Shown: positions 36,890 through 37,465 of the stretch, in pieces | How positions within the stretch are numbered: position 1 is the first letter of the stretch | Layout: each line of letters opens with the position of its first letter | IMG/VR virus record: IMGVR_UViG_3300045044_000058 | Span: 1 to 37,465 of that record | Source of the DNA: a virus | DNA length: 37,465 nt | Reading direction: 5' to 3' (one strand) | Translations under genes and position numbers: made by a program | The notes under the pieces: model-generated | What the model was told of the DNA's origin: nothing | The model's input: the letters and a program-made list of their open reading frames with translations, nothing else | The model's database searches: none

Positions 36890-37465
36890 ATGGCTGAATT
36901 ATCGACGGATACCCGTAATAGGCTCAAAAGTTCTCAATTCGCGTTACCTGCATCGAGAAAATATCCAGTTTTCGATCGGGCACACGCAGTCAATGCGAAG
37001 GCGAGAGCCACACAGCAAGTGAAAAAAGGCAAGTTGTCACCAGCAACAGCGGCCAAAATTAAAGCGCGTGGCAACCGCGTTTTAGGCAAGGCGAATAACA
37101 ACACCGGCACAGAGCAGAACCTGAATGCGGCCCGGCCCGGAATCAATCTGGCAGCGCTCGCAGCAGCGCGTCGGCGGCGGCAAGCAGCAGGGATGGCAGC
37201 GCGCGCCATAGCTCCGCGGCGTGCGATGATCGCAGGCGTTGTCCGGCCAACAGGTTTCGGCATGCCCGCGACGGGCGTGACCCAGGATCTGAATGCCGGC
37301 GCTGTGCGTGGTGGCAACCGGGACAATCTGAATCCGAACACGCCGTATCAGGAAGACATCAATTCTTGGAAGAGCACACCTTACACACAGCGAGGTAAGT
37401 GGATGAACAATTCACAAGGTACAGGCCGCGCCGACGAATCGGGCGACGGCAAGAGTTACAAAGGA
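36890..37465 (+). CDS. KYP-motif protein, endonuclease-free allele (cut by window end)
   Basis: The frame MAELSTDTRNRLKSSQFALP is open to the last base (192 codons). It matches the gene at 736-1491 throughout but differs at many positions and has small insertions until base 37367, where it becomes identical. A GGAAGG ribosome-binding site precedes the ATG, unlike the other allele where HEG1 occupies this place. Confidence 0.8.
   Translation, partial: MAELSTDTRNRLKSSQFALPASRKYPVFDRAHAVNAKARATQQVKKGKLSPATAAKIKARGNRVLGKANNNTGTEQNLNAARPGINLAALAAARRRRQAAGMAARAIAPRRAMIAGVVRPTGFGMPATGVTQDLNAGAVRGGNRDNLNPNTPYQEDINSWKSTPYTQRGKWMNNSQGTGRADESGDGKSYKG
37367..37465. repeat. Terminal repeat, right copy (equals 1168-1266)
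   Basis: The last 99 bases of the window equal 1168-1266, closing the contig through the endonuclease-free allele. Confidence 0.9.

Overview
The window reads as an almost complete temperate phage genome with P22-like (podovirus) virion genes. The evidence is a P22-type portal, scaffold, P22-like coat protein, gp4-like and gp10-like tail/stabilisation proteins, a gp14-like protein and three large ejection-type proteins in canonical order, plus a tyrosine integrase beside an attP. The attP carries the 3' part of a bacterial tRNA-Leu(CAA), so the host is a bacterium; the host phylum cannot be read from the sequence. The contig ends overlap: 1-68 equals 36813-36880 and 1168-1266 equals 37367-37465. 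The DNA is therefore circular or circularly permuted, and the same locus is present twice in two allelic forms, one with and one without an HNH homing endonuclease gene (circle sizes about 36.8 and 36.2 kb).

Layout. 1-19.5 kb (+): small genes, portal, scaffold, coat, neck/tail, fibre-like protein, ejection proteins and a few small genes. 18.4-20.5 kb also holds leftward small genes and a GIY-YIG nuclease. 20.6-23.3 kb (+): small zinc-ribbon proteins, a Bet/RecT recombinase and a Gp157-like protein. 23.3-25.9 kb: a leftward RHH-like regulator, an excisionase-like HTH protein, the integrase and attP. 26-30.5 kb (+): Hjc-like resolvase, replication-type protein, a tight chain of small genes and a disrupted cytosine-C5 methyltransferase. 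30.7-32.1 kb: a Pro/Gly-rich repeat protein and small genes. 32.3-36.3 kb: small and large terminase, the large subunit being split. 36.3-37.5 kb: small genes leading back to position 1.

The genome is heavily colonised by mobile elements. There are two endonuclease VII-type HNH genes, one LAGLIDADG gene, one HNH gene inside the methyltransferase, a GIY-YIG gene and an IS110-like (Transposase_20) gene. Two features look unusual and possibly undescribed. (1) The two HNH genes and the unrelated LAGLIDADG gene share one ~76-nt leader. It forms two hairpins with compensatory changes in all three copies, puts the Shine-Dalgarno in the second hairpin loop, and runs into shared first codons (M/V-A-T). 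(2) Three arrays of an 18-nt periodic repeat (10-nt boxes GAGAGAACCA and GAGCGAGCCA in strict alternation, separated by ~8-nt variable spacers; 65 units in all) lie in this phage. Two flank the IS110-like gene, and together they cut the large terminase gene between its ATPase and nuclease domains. The third lies at the 5' end of the Hjc-like gene.

No endolysin, holin/spanin set or CI-type repressor could be recognised.
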